Part shown: in pieces, positions 26,807 through 37,188 of the stretch
Numbering within the stretch: the stretch's first letter is position 1
How the letters are laid out: every line of letters starts with the position of its first letter
Source: Plectrocnemia conspersa
Lineage: Eukaryota; Arthropoda; Insecta; Trichoptera; Polycentropodidae
Assembly (NCBI GenBank): GCA_009617715.1
Contig: VTFK01000637.1
Coordinates: 1 to 64,000, forward strand
Direction of reading: 5' to 3'
Length of the DNA stretch: 64,000 bases
The notes under the pieces: generated by a model
Database searches by the model: none
What the model was told of the DNA's origin: nothing
What the model saw: the letters and a program-made list of their open reading frames with translations, nothing else
Made by a program: the position numbers and the translations under genes

Positions 26807-27278
26807 CGTCGGCAAGCGAGATGCGAGTAAGAAAAGGCGCGGTACGAAAGCTTCAAAAAGGTAAGTAAAGTGTTAAATAAATTTAAAAATAATTACCTGA
26901 TTTAAATTCGCGTTCATGTCCTTTGGATTTTTCTCTATATTTCGCCAAAAGTGTTTTTAACATAATCGGGAAATTTATGGTACACTTTTTTAATCGTCGC
27001 ACAGATAGTTTTAGTTTAGTTTTAGAGTCGCACTTTTAATAATTTTGGCTTTTATGTCAAAAAAACGGTAATCAAAATTATTATCGAATCTCATACCTGC
27101 CCCGCGGATAGAAGCGAACTAAAAAATATTCAATCGTTGTGTTTAATTGTCACAAATTTTATTTGATAAATTAATTAAATACGGTACGTAACTGTTTATA
27201 TTAATTATTAAAAAATATTATTTTATTTTTACGCGATTTGTATATAAGATTTTTTATATTTACGTGACATATTTGGCC
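26807..27278. other. spacer between the Penelope inverted arms
   Basis: Starts GC-elevated (GAATCGTCGGCAAGCGAG..., 26800-26850) with a short open plus-strand stretch ending at a donor-like AAAAGGTAAGT (around 26856), then becomes A/T-rich. It may be terminal sequence of the element; no product recognised. Confidence 0.35.
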
Positions 27279-27985
27279 ATCGATGTTGGGGTCATTTATT
27301 ATCTTATTTTGGCTGACGCAAACCCTTGAGCTGCGTCGTCCTGGATACGATCTCATGTTCTATTATTTTTTCTTTCGTTTGTTACTAAGGGAACAAGCGC
27401 ATTAATTTTCGAATTGGTTTGTTAAAATAAATTTATATTTGTATGAATTTTGTTAAAATTTAATTTAGCTTGCTTTAAAACTGGTCCACGTATCCCAAAT
27501 TGCTTTCACGTTGTCTCTTTTATTTAGTGCTGTTTTTATTTGAATTACTTCTCTATATTTTCTTACAATTTGCTTTTTAATGTTGCCTGAAGTTTTAGTT
27601 GTATTAAAGTCTATATGAAAGTTTATTTTTCATCAAAGCATTTCAATGTTCTATCCTTTTTTTGTGAAATTCTACTGTTTGTCTGACCAATTGTAAATTT
27701 TGTCACAGTCGTTACAATAAATTTAGTATATTTCTGATTCGTTATTAATTTTGTCTTTTTCATTCGGTAGAATGATTCCTATTTTATTTTGAGATTTAAA
27801 ATTGTTCTAGCACCTTTGAAAATTACTTGTCCTCTCTTTTCTGAAACCCTCAGACATATATAAATGTGATACAGTATTATTTTTTTATTTATATCTACAT
27901 TTTATTGCAAATATTAGTAAAGCCATTTAATTTCAATGTTTCTTTGATATTTTTAAATTCATTAATTTATGATCACTATCCGAAA
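27279..27985 (-). pseudogene. Penelope-like retroelement relic, copy A (GIY-YIG endonuclease region)
   Basis: Read on the minus strand from about 27850: GIILPNEKDKINNESEIY, a stop, then IYCNDCDKIY and, after a one-base slip, YIGQTNSRISQKKDRT (around 27640-27700). In Penelope-like elements the reverse transcriptase is followed by a linker ending in 'KD.ip....sgvYkinCndCdKfYIGQT', the start of the GIY-YIG endonuclease; both the order and the words agree. Downstream, REVIQIKTALNKRDNVKAIW (27490-27545 region) continues to a stop and then a 3' part shared with the inverted copy at 26531-26806. The catalytic part of the endonuclease is eroded. Non-functional. Confidence 0.65.
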
Positions 27986-28045
27986 GTTTGTCTGCTCTAT
28001 GAAAAAGAAAGGCTGCTATAGAGTTTAGTTGTAAGGATGATGGTG

Positions 28046-28320
28046 AGAATTAGCATTGTCTTTTTCATTCGGTAGAATGGTTCCTATTTTATTTTAGGAT
28101 TAAAAAATTGACCTAACACTTTCTTTGGAATATACTGGAAAGAAATCTTTTCTGAAAAGATTTTTTTCCAGTATTTTCCCTCGAACATATGGTAAATGTA
28201 AAATACCATTATATTTTTCATTTATTTACTTTATTATTATTTTTTTATCCTGATTTTTATTAAAGCCATTAAATTTTAATGCTTCTTTGATATTTATAAT
28301 TCCTTAATTTTATCGATTTG
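28046..28320 (-). pseudogene. Penelope-like relic, copy B (tandem partial copy)
   Basis: Similar to 27750-27980: both contain CTTTTTCATTCGGTAGAATG and, further right, AAGCCATT...TTCTTTGATATTT. On the minus strand it reads EALKFNGFNKNQDKK, then NGILHLPYVRGKILEKNLF and, past a stop, NKIGTILPNEKDNANSH. This corresponds to the region between the reverse transcriptase and the GIY-YIG domain ('...lPYi.g.se.i...' then 'KD'). The copy breaks off just where copy A continues into the endonuclease. Head-to-tail partial copies are common for this class. Confidence 0.6.
28127..28179. repeat. 26-bp near-perfect inverted repeat
   Basis: Arms 28127-28152 and 28154-28179 around a single T, with two mismatches. 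It lies inside Penelope copy B and is absent at the matching place of copy A. Confidence 0.8.
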
Positions 28321-28339
28321 TTGTGGACTACTTTTAGAT

Positions 28340-28567
28340 CAGTGCTCTTCAACCTTTTTACATCCGCGGCCCGGCGAAAATGGGAAAAATATTTCGCGGA
28401 CCGGCGTCAACCCAAAATAAAAATCAATATTGGATAGAATATTATTTATTTAATCTAATGCTATAAAATTACAATTTATTGTTAGTGCGACATCTGCTGC
28501 TGCTTTTTTGCAAGCAAATTTGATAAAATTTGATAAAATCCGCAGACTACCAGGTTTAAGACCACTG
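28340..28567. mobile_element. 228-bp hAT-type MITE
   Basis: Left end CAGTGCTCTTCAACCTTTTT and right end, read inward, CAGTGGTCTTAAACCTGGTA form imperfect terminal inverted repeats of hAT (Charlie-like) type. The left end is followed by the typical GCGGCCCGG and CGCGGACCGGCG words. Flanking 8-mers TTTTAGAT (28332-28339) and ATTTAGAT (28568-28575) differ at one position, as expected for an aged 8-bp hAT target duplication. No coding capacity. Confidence 0.88.
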
Positions 28568-28599
28568 ATTTAGATTATCTATGAAGATAGGCGTTTATC

Positions 28600-29000
28600 A
28601 ACCGTCTGGTTTTTAGTGTCGGAAAATACCATATTTAGTGTGGGAAAATACCAGTCTTATTCACCATCAGTTCATTCCTACGATCTCGATGCAAACATTT
28701 TTGCTAGAGAAATTTCCACTAAAGATCTCGAAATCACTTTTGATAGGAATTGGAGGTTCCCTCTAAACGTAAACGATATCTGCGAAAAATTTATCAAGAT
28801 GCTGGGCTTTGTTATGAAGAACGCATTTCACTTTGACAATCTGTCAGTTATTAGCGTCCTCTATGACACTTAAGTTCACAGTATTCTTGAATCGGTATCT
28901 AAAATTTCTAATCTACAAATATCTAAATACTCGAAAAGGTTCTTGAGGTATATATCTTTATAATAGGATATTTGGTTACTACCTGTTATTCTATTTCAGC
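28600..29000 (+). pseudogene. Jockey-like non-LTR retrotransposon relic, 3' part of reverse transcriptase
   Basis: The frame 28616-28873 reads EISTKDLEITFDRNWRF and KMLGFVMKNAFHFDNLSVIS. These correspond to the 'v.sikDLGv.fd..l.f..Hi' and 'k.LGfi.Rn...f.n...i..LY.slVrs.LEY' segments that follow the catalytic core in Jockey-like elements. After the stop, QISKYSKRFLRYISL (about 28913-28960) matches 'ie.vQkkFlRyly.k'. The same family is present at 52950-54262, where KMLGFVMKNA is matched by RMLGFVMRSA. The 5' end is lost; the fragment starts about 30 bp after the hAT MITE. Confidence 0.7.
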
Positions 29001-29219
29001 AGTTCTTGTGTCCCGTTCTTGCAGAAAGTTGTATGTAAGAATTTCTTCAAACCACTGAAGGGTTCTGTTGGCAATCAAACTATAAATGGTTACAGAAAGA
29101 TTAGTCTATTTGAAACTGTATATAAACTGATAACCTACAAAACATGCCTAGTGTTTTGAGTTCACATTACATCAAATATTTAATTTGATTCACCCACGTA
29201 TATAAAAAAATAACTTATA
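29001..29219. other. no recognised feature
   Basis: May contain further unaligned 3' sequence of the Jockey-like relic; nothing certain. Confidence 0.35.
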
Positions 29220-29740
29220 GGGATGTTTACTTACATTACCGTCGCTGAAACGTTCGTTTGATTCATTTCGCTCAATTTACTTTACCTCGTGTCATGTCGT
29301 GCTTCTTGGCATTTTGCTTCAAGACACCATTATTAAAAATCCGAACCGGGAAACCATCGGCGTTTCCTACCGACTTTAAAACAGAACTAGTGCGGAAGTT
29401 CCACTGCCCGCGAGCTTTCAGTTTTTACACCTTGCAATTCACACCTGAGACGTAAAATATAGCATCAAACGCGTATAAATAGACTTTAAGTGTTGTTTCG
29501 CCATCACGCTATTACCGTCGACGTTCACGTGTTGCATTCGGAGGAAGACTTACGAAAAAATAAATATACATAGAACCTGGGTTCAACACAAAAGAAACGC
29601 AAAGTGATACACGGCCGGGCTAACGAAACTCTACACGTAGCGAAAAGCCGGTTAAGTTTCCTGCTCGTTTGTATTGTTTTAACGTTGAGCGGTTTAAGGG
29701 AACGAGCACGTGTCCGTAATCAGCTATGCGGATTTAATCA
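29220..29740. other. GC-elevated island, possible promoter region
   Basis: About 500 bp of clearly higher GC with many CpG in an A/T-rich setting. A plus-strand 65-codon frame (29258-29455) is unrecognised. A TATA motif lies inside. I treat it as a candidate promoter or enhancer, not as a gene. Confidence 0.35.
29474..29482 (+). promoter_or_regulatory. TATA box motif TATAAATAG
   Basis: Exact TATAAATAG in GC-elevated surroundings, where it is less expected by chance than elsewhere in this window. A CA start could lie at about 29506, 32 bases downstream. No recognised coding region follows. Confidence 0.25.
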
Positions 29741-30379
29741 AATTTATTTTAGGGATACTAGGGATTTATTAGCTTATATATAGACACGTGAAACGTGGTT
29801 GAGGATATTATGTGCATATTTAATGGCTATGCCATTTCGCGTATAAAATGAATATCATTTATATGAAAGTTTTCCTTATAAATACAACAATAAAAACCTA
29901 ATTTTAGACTAGCTTTACATATACATATACTAGGTATAACATATTTAAATGGACAACCGTTTTAGTGCTGTTATGCTTTACGACAGCTACGCTTTGATAC
30001 CTATTAAATCGTCTCAATTTTCACACGAATCTTTCCCGATAAAAATTCTATTCTAAGAATATCGTTAGAAATATTTAAGAATATAATTTTATTATAAAAT
30101 TTGATGACATAAATGTTATTCAACATAATTTTTTAAGACAAATGTTATTCGATAAACTAATAATGCTACGACTTTTTCATTTATTGTAAATAATATTTTT
30201 TCAGGCAGTCATACATTTTTCATTAACGAAAATATGAATGATTTATCAATTTATTTTTGTCAGGACCTCTTCTTGAGTGTAAGCTTGAACTTGTCGCAAC
30301 TACTTATTAAGAGCCCAATAAAAATAATTGCTAAAAATATGTATTAGTCATGTTTATATAAGCCGCCGTTACGATCACT
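29741..30379. other. AT-rich sequence, nothing recognised
   Basis: No supported feature. Confidence 0.5.
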
Positions 30380-30382
30380 ATT

Positions 30383-30442
30383 TTGCGCGGATTAGGGCCA
30401 CTTTCAAATGGACCTAAACAAATGACAGTCTGTGTCTATATG
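30383..30442 (+). repeat. diverged dispersed repeat, copy 2
   Basis: Counterpart of 20354-20427 (TTGCGCGGATTAGGGCCA, then AGTCTGTGTCTATA). Confidence 0.35.
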
Positions 30443-30597
30443 ATCACATTAATTTACGTAATACAAAATAATTCTAATTAGAAAATAAACAGACAATTAC
30501 ATGTTACAGTCTGTTTTTGCCCCGAATTGTCCAGACAGTCGAGAAAAGAATGAGCAAAGCACCTCCCCCATATCCAAAAAGTGTATATAAGCGCGTA

Positions 30598-31455
30598 TAG
30601 GGCATCCAAATACCCGGCCAAAGTCATTACCCGGTTCTACGGGTATTTTCGAGAAAGGACCGGGTACCCGGTTCGGTTCCGGGTAATTTTTGTAAGCCGT
30701 TAAGAGTCTAATTTTTATATTTTAATCTTTGATTAAACATGAAGTGATATATTTAATTTTACTTTAATAATTAATATCATTTTTAAAAAAAATAAGGTAT
30801 TAAAATATAATCAATATATTATGTAATTATTATTACTCAATCGAAATATTTTTACATTCCATCGTTAGTTACATATATACATATACTTACAATCTACATA
30901 CATGTGTAACAGTATAAAACCGAAATATTTATTTTAACACATATTTGGCAATATTAATACAAAATGCACATGAAAAATACCGAGGAAATAAATTGTATTA
31001 AAATCATACAAGAAATTAGATGATTGTATTTATTGTATGTATTATATGTAGGTAGAGAAACAAAGCTTATTTTAGTGAAACAAAGCTTATGTTCTTTTTG
31101 TAAGAAGTTGTATTTTAAAAACACTAACGAATCTAATGTGTTATATTTTCACCCTACAACGCATTAAAATTTATTTTTATTTACAACTGCATCCATTCAA
31201 AATAATCCTTATCTATGCATTCGCTTATCTCGAAATCTATAGGCCGCTAAGTGCTGTCCCTTTTTTGTCGTTCAAAAACGTTAGTCGTTTAAGAACGCCG
31301 ATTCGGCTCTTCCATTTAATTTAAAGTAATGGAAAAAAAATATTTAAATGAAATTAACCGGATACCCGTAAAAAATTACCCGGTTTTCGGTTCCATGAAA
31401 AACATAGCGGATAACCGGGTACCCGGTTCCGATTCTACCCGGTTCGAATGCCCTA
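30598..31455. mobile_element. 858-bp non-autonomous hAT element with perfect target duplication
   Basis: Left end TAGGGCATCCAAATACCCGG and right end, read inward, TAGGGCATTCGAACCGGGTA. The flanking 8-mers are both AGCGCGTA (30590-30597 and 31456-31463), a perfect 8-bp hAT target duplication. Both ends carry dense copies of ACCCGG/CCGGGT: at about 30613-30690 on the left and 31360-31445 on the right. The interior is A/T-rich and has only a 62-codon frame (31136-31324) of random character, so the copy needs a transposase from elsewhere. The intact duplication suggests a younger insertion than its neighbours. Confidence 0.93.
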
Positions 31456-31463
31456 AGCGCGTA

Positions 31464-32404
31464 CATAGTTAACTTGCGACACTTTTATCATATACTTCCA
31501 TTCGTAATACAAGATCTTGTACAAGTCAGAACTTAAACTATTTATTATAAATAACAAATATTAATATAAATTGCATTTTTAATTTTCTAAGTAGCATTAT
31601 ATAAATATAAAATAACACTTATTTAATAATCAGAAATTTCTGGGATATCAAAAATGTCGAAAATTAAGATCACTTGGTGTGGGGAATATTGTACAATTTT
31701 ATTAGTAAGAGAATTATTTGTGGGCAGTTTTAAATAACTATATTCTTAATAAGTCTGAATTTATCGTGAGCGCCTGATTTTACTAAGTACTCTGAAAAAT
31801 ACATGAAGTTGAAAAAGATTGAATTTTATGTTTAAAATTGGACATTTTTATTAAAACTTGTATATGTTTGATTAATTTAAGTGTATTACTATACATAAGT
31901 GAAAATAACTGCAGATTTGAGTATATTTAAAAAAATGTAATGAAACATATTTTTTATAAATTAAATAATAAATGTTAAAACTTCAGTAAAAGTTAATTTT
32001 AGACATTTTTGACCATAAAACACGTGGAAATGTTACCCTAATTGTGAACATTTATTTACTTTAACAAATTCAGATTTTCATGTTGATTAAAAGTTAGTTT
32101 AAATTTAACCATTACATGTGAATAAACGCCATTTAATTAAATAGCCATATTTGATTTCATGTGGATTTTGATCTCATTTTTATATATATTTTGAAGTACC
32201 CTTCATGTTTACATAATACGTAATTTATTTTGCTATACAGATATTTATACATGCTCGTTCATGATGTTTCGACATCAAATTGGTCATATTAGAAACATTA
32301 ATTTCTTGTGATGTATTTATTGTAGCTTGAAATAAAGCATCAATATAATTCTGCACCTAAAAATATTCTCACCTTCGATTCTGACATGAGCGTAGCCTGA
32401 ATTT
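31464..32404. other. AT-rich sequence, nothing recognised
   Basis: No supported feature. Confidence 0.5.
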
Positions 32405-32490
32405 CAGATGCTTTCGACCATCGTGGCGCATTGGGGTAACCTGTTAAGCCACGATGGTCTTAATTTAATCGAAAAAAAAAAAAAAAAATT
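32405..32490 (+). repeat. 3' tail of a Jockey-like LINE (or dependent SINE) with poly-A
   Basis: GCGCATTGGGGTAACCTGTT ... ACGATGGTC followed by a run of A (32471-32489). The same 3' signature, diverged, ends the long relic at 54198-54262 (ACGCACTGGGAAAACCTGTC ... TTGTGGTCAG). GACCATCGTGGC (32418-32429) and GCCACGATGGTC (32448-32459) form a perfect 12-bp stem, perhaps recognised by the reverse transcriptase. No coding part is attached, so this is a 5'-truncated copy. Confidence 0.65.
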
Positions 32491-34689
32491 AAAAATGTGT
32501 TTATGCATCCACAAAAATTTCATACGGAAAACTTTAGGCTAATTCTTTATTCTTTTTTTTATCAATTATATTAAATTTACATTAACGCGAATATTGCTCG
32601 TTTTTAGCCATTCATTTCGGGTACTAAACTAATGTTTAAAACACGTTATAATACAATTATCAAACAGAAAAGTTTTGTGTGAATCTTGAATAAGATGTAC
32701 AAACAGAATTCATTGTATTTTCTATGAGTAATTAATGATACATATACATAAAATTATGTTGATTTTCTAAAGAGTACCATACTAGTTAAAAATTAATTTA
32801 TTAAGGGCGTTGACATTTTGACAGGAAAATAGTCGGCAATGTTCCAAAGGACTCTTGTCACGAACACTTTGAAAAATCACAGAACCTACCAATGAGTGAA
32901 ATAGAAATAGCCTGTATCCAAGAGTTAGGATTCAATTAATAAAGGTCACGGTCTCTATGTAAATTATACAAACAACTGTTCTGTTACGTCCTGGAACTAA
33001 CAAGTCGATTCTCTTTAATTCGGTTACGTTGTATCAAGGCAATTATAATTACTTGTTCCTGATAAAACTTTATTATTTTTATTTATCTTGATTTGATTTT
33101 AATTCACTTTTCAGAAGACAGTATTATATTATTTGCTTATTTTTTAATCATGGTTCAGTGAGCTGACATCCGTGACTTCTGTAAAAGTTTACTATTCATT
33201 TATCTATTACATTTTTTTAATAGTTAACAAATACTAAATATGATTACTAGGTGTATTAGAGTTACGAGAATTAGTTTTGAAAAATTGAGTTACCAAAATG
33301 TCTTTCAAAGTCAAGGGATAGTTTGGTTTTACTTACGTATTTGAGATAAGCCAGTCTTAGTTAATGTGGTAAAAAGATAATATAGAGACAGAGAGGAAAT
33401 ATAATTATTGAAGTACTATCCAATTGGTAAAATTAAAATAAATGTTTTTTTTAAGTGCAGTGTTGCAAAAAATCATTGAAAACCAGGAACAATATTCCTC
33501 CGAACAGTTTCGAGCCCATAGACAATGGGAAAAGGTACAATGCGCTCGTTATGTAAAGTGAAATAATTTTGAAATACGTTTTGGCACGATTTCAATGGCA
33601 TCCATTACTTTTTCATTGTGGGCGGTTGGCGTGAGTGGGATGCCTTTTTTCTTACCGAAGTCTCTGTCCCACATTCGGTACAGGGAATAGCTAATGGACC
33701 ATGTGTAGTGCCACGCAGAACCCTGTGCTAATTTTTTACTTTCTTGTTTCAATTTTAAGCTTCCGCTGAATGTCCACGTAGTCTACGTCGTATAATAAAC
33801 CATGTAGACAAACGCACACACCATTTATTTGATTGAAAAGCTCTTTAGATACCTAAATCCAATTTCTCACCTTCACTTTAAAAGTTCATTGGTAATCGAG
33901 TGACAAAACAGAAATAAGCGCAACGTTTTCATACTTACATTTATTATTAGGAATATTTTTATAAAATATTTACGCAATAAATGTATTTTAAGTGTTTTTA
34001 TTAAAATAAAATAAAATGCTTTGTGTATGCGTTTTTATTATCAACACAAAAGTCTTTTGAATGTATAAGATTTAAAAATACATGTTTTACTATTTATAAG
34101 TAAAATAATAAAATTTTAATTCAACACTTTAAAATTTGCTGAAAGGGAGTGACTTTTGTTTCTATAATTAAATTTTTGTGTAGCGCGACAATTAATTAAA
34201 ATAATATACTAATAGAGTTTTATTAAACATGTTATATAATTTTAATATTACTTAAGCTATAAATAAAAAATAAAAAAGTGTCTGTTCGATAAATAATTTA
34301 CATATTAAATTGAATATCACAATATCTATTAAATAACAATGTATTGATTACTTGTCACATGAATAAAAATTAGAAAATTACAGAGTAAAATAATATAATA
34401 TGTAAACATCATTATACATCAATATATTTTATCTTATCACTTCCTTAATTATTTTTTTTGTATAAAATAATAATTAAATTAGTTAGTTTCAATACTATTT
34501 AAAAATCAAGCTCAAATATATTTTAATAAAATATTTGCACAATTAACTATATTTTTTATTTTGATAATATACTTTTTTGTTAAGAGTTAATTTTAGCAAT
34601 TATACAAATAGTTTGCATTATTATATTTATTTATTTATATGCTATATACATATATAATACTATTACAATTTTATTCCAACTATTTCCAC
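32491..34689. other. AT-rich sequence with one GC-elevated patch
   Basis: At 33480-33790 GC is higher and a 67-codon minus-strand frame is open (33549-33752), unrecognised. The rest is featureless. Confidence 0.5.
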
Positions 34690-34865
34690 TTTATACTTCG
34701 GTTTTGGCAAGGTGTAATGGAAACTTCTTTTTATATTCATTTATCACTTGCCAGGCGATGTCCTTGTCTCAACTAGGATTTAACATGCGGAATAGCGTCA
34801 AATTCTTTTTATGGATTTCACATTAAATTAATTGTTGTTTCTTTTAATATTAATAGTCCATTGTA
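34690..34865 (-). pseudogene. unidentified coding relic
   Basis: On the minus strand one frame reads LFRMLNPS, a stop, then DKDIAWQVINEYKKKFPLHLAKTEV. Its amino-acid composition is protein-like, unlike its A/T-rich flanks. The style suggests a transposon protein, but I cannot name the family. It could also be chance. Confidence 0.25.
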
Positions 34866-35269
34866 CGGTATTTCATCGACACTATGAAAATTATTTTAGC
34901 TCTTAAAATATTATTTTAATTTTTTTTAATGTTCTGAATAATGTATAACATAATATACTATATTACTAGTCGCTGAATTTATCGTAATAAGTATATTTTT
35001 AATCCATGATGTTGTACAAATATCACCTGATTAAATTAGTACAAATTATTACTATTTTTCATCAATATGTCTCTTCATCAAAATTTTCCTACGATAAAAT
35101 ATTTCACAAATTATGTAATTTGAGCTTTACCATTAAATGAAATGCAATAACTCTGTTTCATTTTCGAAGTATAGATTATGCTCACTTTATTTATAATCAG
35201 TGTGTATTGTTAAAGTGTTTTTAAAGTTTAGCTAGACCCGAACTGTTAATTTTATTACATATGTCTTTG
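34866..35269. other. AT-rich sequence, nothing recognised
   Basis: No supported feature. Confidence 0.5.
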
Positions 35270-35540
35270 CTAATATATTATAATATGCTCAGAAGCATAT
35301 TTGGCATCTAACTCCTGAAAGACCTGGATTCGAATTTAATATATAGCTAAGTGTTTTTCTATTTCTATCGTGTATGGGAGATGGAAGTTTTGTAGTTTTG
35401 TTTTTTCGGAGACTTTCAGTCAATGCGTGTATTGACGAAAATTGTATTTTAACTGTAAATGCTACAAGTCAATGACTAATATCTGGCAGACCTGTGTTCG
35501 AATTTTTATCGTGTCTGTAGTTATTATTATATAATTATTA
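35270..35540 (+). repeat. two SINE-like tRNA-derived modules
   Basis: Two B-box-like words in similar context: GACCTGGATTCGAATTT (35320-35340 area) and GACCTGTGTTCGAATTT (35490-35505 area). Each is preceded by a GCxTCTAACTCCTG- or ATGACTAATATCTGG-type anticodon-arm region and, more weakly, by an A-box-like TGCTCAGAAGCAT or TGCTACAAG. They lie about 170 bp apart. This suggests tandem heads of tRNA-derived SINEs, much diverged. Confidence 0.35.
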
Positions 35541-35939
35541 TTTCGAACTTTCCATTTTTTCTATTTTCATGAGTACTTTAAAATAAATTGCTCGTGCATA
35601 ATGATGTCTATTGATTGAAAGTTTTAATAATAGTTTACAATTATTAAAATAGTTAGTAATTTACAGACCAATTTTAGTCTGGTGTCTCATTACTTATTTG
35701 TATGTGTTAATTGTGTTTACTCCATTGGGTTAACGCCTTTCATGTCATGTAAAACGATAGATTTAAAATAAATATACCACACATTTTATTTAAAGCATTC
35801 AATAACTTTTATCGTACTGTTATTAGGTAAAACAGTTTGTAATTATATTTCTTCTCCAATCATATATGTGTCAGTAAAAAATAAATGTCCCTCTTTATGT
35901 TAAGTTTACAAAATTAAAGTTTTTGTCGGAACGGAGTTC
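35541..35939. other. AT-rich sequence, nothing recognised
   Basis: No supported feature. Confidence 0.5.
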
Positions 35940-36860
35940 TTTAAAAAACATTAAAAAATATTAAAGACATTTGTTGTTTCACTTAAATTTTACTTGATTT
36001 TTGAAGCATTTTACTGGCTACGTTAATGCGGCCTATAACATCACACAAAATAATAAGAGAATAGTAAGAAACTATTCTATAACTTGAAATGCTAAATTTT
36101 TAGTTTTATATTTCGTATGTATTGTTATTGTTTTTTTCATTGCTGATTAATGCGCCTAAAACATCTCCAATATTATTCCTTAGTAGAAGAAGTTCATTAA
36201 TTATTGATTCGTACCAAGTATCTAATAAGAATTAAGAGTAATTTTAGTGTATTGTTATAATATATCCCACCGTTTAGTCGAAGTAATGAAAAATTGTAGA
36301 GGTTTTGTATATTTCTGAAAACACCTATCGTCTCAGCATTTACTTTAGCACTATCACTAACTAGCAAGTTTAAGGTTTCATATGTGTCGTACATGAAACG
36401 TGAAAGGCTTAAGAATATAAATTTATGTTTAACACGCAAATTCGCCACATTATCATATTCTTCACAGCGTAATTTTTTATATCTGATATTAACTCTTCAA
36501 ATGTATTTATTACGTACGTGAACAAACTCTCTCTTTAAGAATCAGCTACTTCTACAAAGCCAAAAAATGTTCTTTCATTATTTATATTTATATGAACAAA
36601 TCTGATTATTAGTGTCATCTGCTTAGTGCGGCTTATTTTGGAAGTACAATTCAATATTATAAAAAAAATTCTTTGACATAAAACATATATTTATAAAGCA
36701 ACACGCCGATATGTTTTATAAATACATCCACTTTATAAATTAATTCAAACGTTAGCTAGATCCTGCATTAGCATTGAGAGTTTTCGACGAATTTTGCCAG
36801 TTTGGATATCCTTTAGCGGTTAAATAAATCTTTTCGCTGAAAAATAATTTGCAACAAGAA
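35940..36860 (-). pseudogene. hAT transposase relic of the ZMYM1-like (DUF4371) type
   Basis: Read on the minus strand in order. TAKGYPNWQNSSKTLNAN (about 36770-36820) resembles the TTF-type zinc-finger region '..eGf.nWkn....l..He'. RFVHINI...NNERTFFGFVEVADS (about 36540-36610) corresponds to 'ryv......ErFlgFv.v.d'. YDNVANLRVKHK, then SDSAKVNAETIGVFRNIQNLYNF (about 36270-36460) matches 'YDNGANM.GkhkGvq..i' and 'nDaa.ss.eav.fF..iqeiYnFF'. Finally INVASKMLQKSSK (about 35990-36030) matches 'iN.vSK.LQs'. These are the successive landmarks of ZMYM1-like hAT transposases, here broken by stops and shifts. No terminal repeats were found. Distinct from the hAT copy starting at 37189. Confidence 0.7.
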
Positions 36861-37188
36861 CAAAAAACTTTGTTTACATATATGAGCCATATTCGTGGAA
36901 CAATATTCTTATTATAGATTATAGATTTTAAGCGATGACTTAATTTTAGATGTTTTCAGAAAATCTTTAACTGTGGTTCCCGCCTATGTTTTATTTGGGA
37001 AATTATAGTTTATTTAACGAATAACAGTTTAGCTAGCTTAAGTCACGGTAAGCTACCATATAAGCTTGAGGGACACTAGGGTCTAAGAGAGACTTACTTT
37101 GAACGGATTTTTTTATGATCGTTGTTGGGCATTTTAGAGTTTGATATTAAAATTTCGAACATGTGTTACATATTTATTTAGTATGTAG

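Noticed and set aside
26800..26870. Coding exon ending at AAAAGGTAAGT
   Set aside because: The open stretch is short, lies in the spacer of the Penelope array and matches no family; a chance donor is more likely.
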